A stretch of 64,000 bases of DNA from positions 62,001 to 126,000 of the forward strand of contig NZ_QUNS01000003.1 of the NCBI RefSeq assembly GCF_003387615.1. Reading direction: 5' to 3'. The notes beneath the pieces were generated by a model. The model ran no database searches. It was not told the DNA's origin and was given only the letters and a program-made list of their open reading frames with translations. The position numbers and the translations under genes are program-made. Source of the stretch: Tenacibaculum gallaicum (lineage in GTDB: Bacteria; Bacteroidota; Bacteroidia; Flavobacteriales; Flavobacteriaceae). Each line of letters starts with the position of its first letter. The stretch's first letter is position 1. Shown piece by piece: positions 61,300 through 64,000 of this stretch.

Positions 61300-62803
61300 A
61301 TTTTATATATCTTTTGGCTAAATTATTTATCTGTTCAGAAATAGATAATTTTACTACGGCAAAAACATAAATCGCTATAATTAATATACTTTTTAAAATA
61401 ATGTTTACTATTGGGTGAATTGGAAAGTCAAAAAGATAAAACTTAGGTATTGAAAAATTCCAAAAATAAAACCCTAAAAACATAATTAAAATGACGACAA
61501 TCATTAAAAGTGTTTTATTAGTAAAGGGTGTCATATTAAATTTTTCTTTTACAAACCATAGTTTAAATGTATTAAATACTAAAACTGTGATAAGTGTTGC
61601 CAGTGCTAACCCTTTTGTTCCCATTTCTAAATCATTAAAAAAATAAATATTTAAAAAATATACCGAAAAAGCCATTCCTAGACCTACTGGTAAGGTAATG
61701 CGATAAAACTTAGAATTACTAATAATAGCTCCATTGCTTCCTAATAGCATTAAAAATAATTTTGCAGAGGAAATCAGTAATACTACTAATACTCCTCCTG
61801 CTCCATAATTTTCATTAGGCATCAACCTGAATAACTCTTCTACATTACAATTCACTAATACAAAAAACAATCCTCCAATCAATAATAAGTTAATAGAGCT
61901 CTTTTTATATAAACTTTCTGTTTCTTTTGGGTTATTTTCATTGATCGCTTTAGAGGTAAGCGGTTGCAAAATTTGTCCCATAGCTCTACTTGGTGCTTCT
62001 ATAAATGACCCGATAAATACTGCTACAGTATAATACGCCGCAGTAGCAAAGCCTTCTTTGCCTGGTATCATTACTTTATCAATATCTAAAATTATTGCTC
62101 CTGCGCTACCTGCTAAAATGATATAAAAAGTGTATCGTAAAACTTCTTTAAAATTACCTGGTAAACTGAATGCAAATTTTGGTGTATATAAACGAAACGC
62201 ATATATCATCATTAACAACACTCTAAATATATATGCTACCGACATATATATTAGAAACTCTTCCTTAGTTATCAAATGAAAATACACAGCCAAAAGTAAA
62301 ACCATTACAGCTACTCTATTATATAGCTCTTTTAAAACATTCCCAAAAACCGATTGCATTTGTACTCTTGCCCATGAATAAAACACTTCAAAATAAGCAC
62401 AAGCTACAGCTATTATATAAATATAAATAGTATAATCTTCAATTATTAGGTTGTCTCCACTTCCATTTTCTACCACATAACTCATAATCCAATTATGAAA
62501 GAAACTCCAAAAATACCCTATTGGAATCGCTATAAATAATGGTAAAAAGATTATAGAGCTTAAAAATTTATCTTTCTCTACTTTTGAAGTATATCCAGAA
62601 AAAAACTTGATAATTGTAAAGTGAACTCCAAAGGCTGTTATAGGCATAATTAAGTTTGAAGCCGAAAAAACATAGGTTGCTAGTCCATAATACTCATCTC
62701 CTAAGAATCGTGTGTATAACACCAAGGTGTTAATACCTCCAATTAAAAACCCTAAATAGATTATTAGAGTGTTTCTGAACGATTGTTTAAATACAATTCC
62801 CAA
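61298..62803 (-). CDS. Polysaccharide flippase (Wzx/MATE-like MOP superfamily)
   Basis: A 501-residue membrane protein with about 13-14 helices and the organisation of MOP-type flippases, for example VFKQSFRNTLIIYLGFLIGG and TRFLGDEYYGLATYVFSAS at the N-terminus. It would move lipid-linked sugar units over the inner membrane. The gene is 1 bp from wecB and lies at the end of a glycan cluster extending beyond the window. Substrate specificity is unknown. No motif distinguishes it from lipid II flippases except its location. Confidence 0.88.
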   Translation of the reverse strand: MGIVFKQSFRNTLIIYLGFLIGGINTLVLYTRFLGDEYYGLATYVFSASNLIMPITAFGVHFTIIKFFSGYTSKVEKDKFLSSIIFLPLFIAIPIGYFWSFFHNWIMSYVVENGSGDNLIIEDYTIYIYIIAVACAYFEVFYSWARVQMQSVFGNVLKELYNRVAVMVLLLAVYFHLITKEEFLIYMSVAYIFRVLLMMIYAFRLYTPKFAFSLPGNFKEVLRYTFYIILAGSAGAIILDIDKVMIPGKEGFATAAYYTVAVFIGSFIEAPSRAMGQILQPLTSKAINENNPKETESLYKKSSINLLLIGGLFFVLVNCNVEELFRLMPNENYGAGGVLVVLLISSAKLFLMLLGSNGAIISNSKFYRITLPVGLGMAFSVYFLNIYFFNDLEMGTKGLALATLITVLVFNTFKLWFVKEKFNMTPFTNKTLLMIVVILIMFLGFYFWNFSIPKFYLFDFPIHPIVNIILKSILIIAIYVFAVVKLSISEQINNLAKRYIK

Positions 62804-62804
62804 T

Positions 62805-63890
62805 TTATTCTTTTATTAATTTTAATATTGATTGATATATTTTTTCTCCCACATTATCTCCATACAGTGGCTCTTTAAAGTCTTTTGATGTAGCTAAAAA
62901 CTGTTGAAAATAATTAACTATTTTTTCTGAATTAGCTCCTGTTATAGCAGCATATCCGTTATCTACTAATTCTTTCCATTCCGTTTCTTCTCTTGCTATT
63001 ACACAAAATTTCTTATTAAAGAAAGCTTCTTTTTGCAATCCTCCACTATCAGTTACAACAAGAGCGCAGTTTTTTAACAGTTCTAACATAGAAAAGTAAC
63101 CTACAGGTTCTATAAAAGTTATATTGGGCTTTAACTTGTACTTTTCTAGCATTTTCTTTGTTCTTGGATGTAATGGTAGTACTACTTTTTTTGAAGCATT
63201 AATTTTTTCAAGAGCATCAAAAATATTAGTTAATTGCTCTTTATTATCAGTGTTTTCTTGACGATGAATTGTTACTAATATAAAATCATTTTTTGCCAAA
63301 CCTAAATCTTTTATAATAGTTGACTGTTTTTCTGACACCTTACTATAAAACTCCACAGCATCTTTCATTATATCACCGTGCTTTTCTATTAATATGTCAA
63401 AACTATCAAATCCTTCATTTTTTAAATTTGAGACTGCTATTTCTGTTGGGCAACTTAATAGGTCTGCTATTCTATCCGTTAAGATACGGTTTATTTCTTC
63501 CGGCATTTGCATATTGAACGAACGTAACCCAGCTTCAACATGTACTACTTTTATATGAAGTTTTTTGGCCGCCAAAGCACCTGCCATCGTCGAATTTGTG
63601 TCTCCGTAAACAACAACCACATCTGGCTTTTCTACTAGTAAAATTTCTTCAATTTTCTCTAGCATTTGTCCCGTCATTGCCCCATGGCTTAACCCGTTAA
63701 TATTTAAATTATACTTAGGTTTGGGTATTTGCATTTCTTTAAAAAAAACAGCGCTCATATTAGCATCAAAATGTTGCCCTGTATGCACTATTATTTCTTC
63801 TACTTTATTGTGTTTTTGAATCACTCTACTTAACACAGCTCCTTTTACAAATTGTGGGCGTGCACCTAATATAGTTACTACTTTTTTCAA
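62805..63890 (-). CDS. wecB: UDP-N-acetylglucosamine 2-epimerase, non-hydrolysing
   Basis: Interconverts UDP-GlcNAc and UDP-ManNAc for surface polysaccharide. The 361-residue length fits. Motifs are ILGARPQFVKGAVLSRV at the start, VHTGQHFDANMS, VVYGDTNSTMAGALAA, HVEAGLRSFNMQMPEEINR and VTDSGGLQKEAFFNKKFC. The frame has no ATG at this site, and the TTG at 63890 overlaps the upstream stop codon (TTGA). It is followed by the flippase, 1 bp apart. Cytosolic. Confidence 0.95.
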   Translation of the reverse strand: MKKVVTILGARPQFVKGAVLSRVIQKHNKVEEIIVHTGQHFDANMSAVFFKEMQIPKPKYNLNINGLSHGAMTGQMLEKIEEILLVEKPDVVVVYGDTNSTMAGALAAKKLHIKVVHVEAGLRSFNMQMPEEINRILTDRIADLLSCPTEIAVSNLKNEGFDSFDILIEKHGDIMKDAVEFYSKVSEKQSTIIKDLGLAKNDFILVTIHRQENTDNKEQLTNIFDALEKINASKKVVLPLHPRTKKMLEKYKLKPNITFIEPVGYFSMLELLKNCALVVTDSGGLQKEAFFNKKFCVIAREETEWKELVDNGYAAITGANSEKIVNYFQQFLATSKDFKEPLYGDNVGEKIYQSILKLIKE

Positions 63891-64000
63891 GAATTAACGA
63901 CTTGTTTTAATATGATAGATAATTTTTCTGTTAGTTTTTTTCGATGGTACTGCTCTATGTTTTCAGAATTAACTTCTAAAGCTCCTTTCTTATATTGATT
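63887..64000 (-). CDS. C-terminal end of a gene, probable glycosyltransferase, cut by the window
   Basis: The minus strand is open from 64000 to TGA at 63887-63889 and reads NQYKKGALEVNSENIEQYHR, then KKLTEKLSIILKQVVNS. The position before wecB in a polysaccharide cluster and the charged helical C-terminus suit a GT4-type glycosyltransferase. The 37 visible residues do not identify it. Confidence 0.5.
   Translation of the reverse strand, partial: NQYKKGALEVNSENIEQYHRKKLTEKLSIILKQVVNS

Overview
The window comes from an AT-rich member of the Bacteroidota, almost certainly a marine Flavobacteriaceae of the Tenacibaculum/Polaribacter type. The evidence is a SusC/SusD pair, a PorP/SprF protein beside a giant protein with a type IX secretion (T9SS) type B sorting domain, bacteroidete promoters of the form TTG-N19-22-TAnnTTTG, few Shine-Dalgarno sequences, and flavobacterial lineage proteins such as the NagB/PIG-L fusion, the cyclophilin-FKBP fusion and a long LepB. 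The genus is an inference. No rRNA, tRNA, CRISPR array, insertion sequence or prophage was recognised.

Layout. 1-3.1 kb: end of a cysteine hydrolase, then mgsA, gapA and pfkA on the minus strand. 3.1-17.2 kb: an amino-sugar (chitin/GlcNAc) utilisation locus. On the minus strand it runs susC, susD, NagB/PIG-L fusion, GH20 hexosaminidase, a short LacI-type regulator and a BadF-type GlcNAc kinase, leading into pfkA and gapA. On the plus strand are a LytS/LytTR pair and a sodium:solute symporter. Together these could take oligosaccharides or GlcNAc from uptake to fructose-6-P and into glycolysis without a separate NagA.

17.2-31.6 kb: housekeeping and small-function genes (TPR protein, DUF2853, sdaA, SanA-like, yaaA, MBL hydrolase, a large conserved protein of unknown role, a sigma factor operon, two small conserved genes, a CAT-fold acetyltransferase, HAD, kdsB, manA, queD, idi). 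Between kdsB and a small hotdog-like gene, at 28.88-29.12 kb, a promoter, short ORF, competing RNA stems and a perfect terminator look like an attenuator; this is the best candidate for something undescribed.

31.7-38.8 kb: prfC with an overlapping gene for a repeated glycine-rich barrel protein, a dual-family prolyl isomerase, and three tandem secreted proteins with TonB-C-like domains. 38.8-39.3 kb is a gene-poor stretch with a possible gene remnant. 39.4-47.8 kb: an OmpA lipoprotein and a three-gene surface operon (1425-residue T9SS adhesin, PorP/SprF, PorE-like OmpA protein).

48.1-61.2 kb: cysteine desulfurase, Smr protein, phosphatase-like protein, two tandem PPK2 genes, an LpxR-like protein, dnaN, then parA-parB-DUF5683-dapB-lepB-wbqC and two Crp/Fnr paralogs. 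61.3-64.0 kb: the edge of a surface polysaccharide cluster (flippase, wecB, end of a probable glycosyltransferase).
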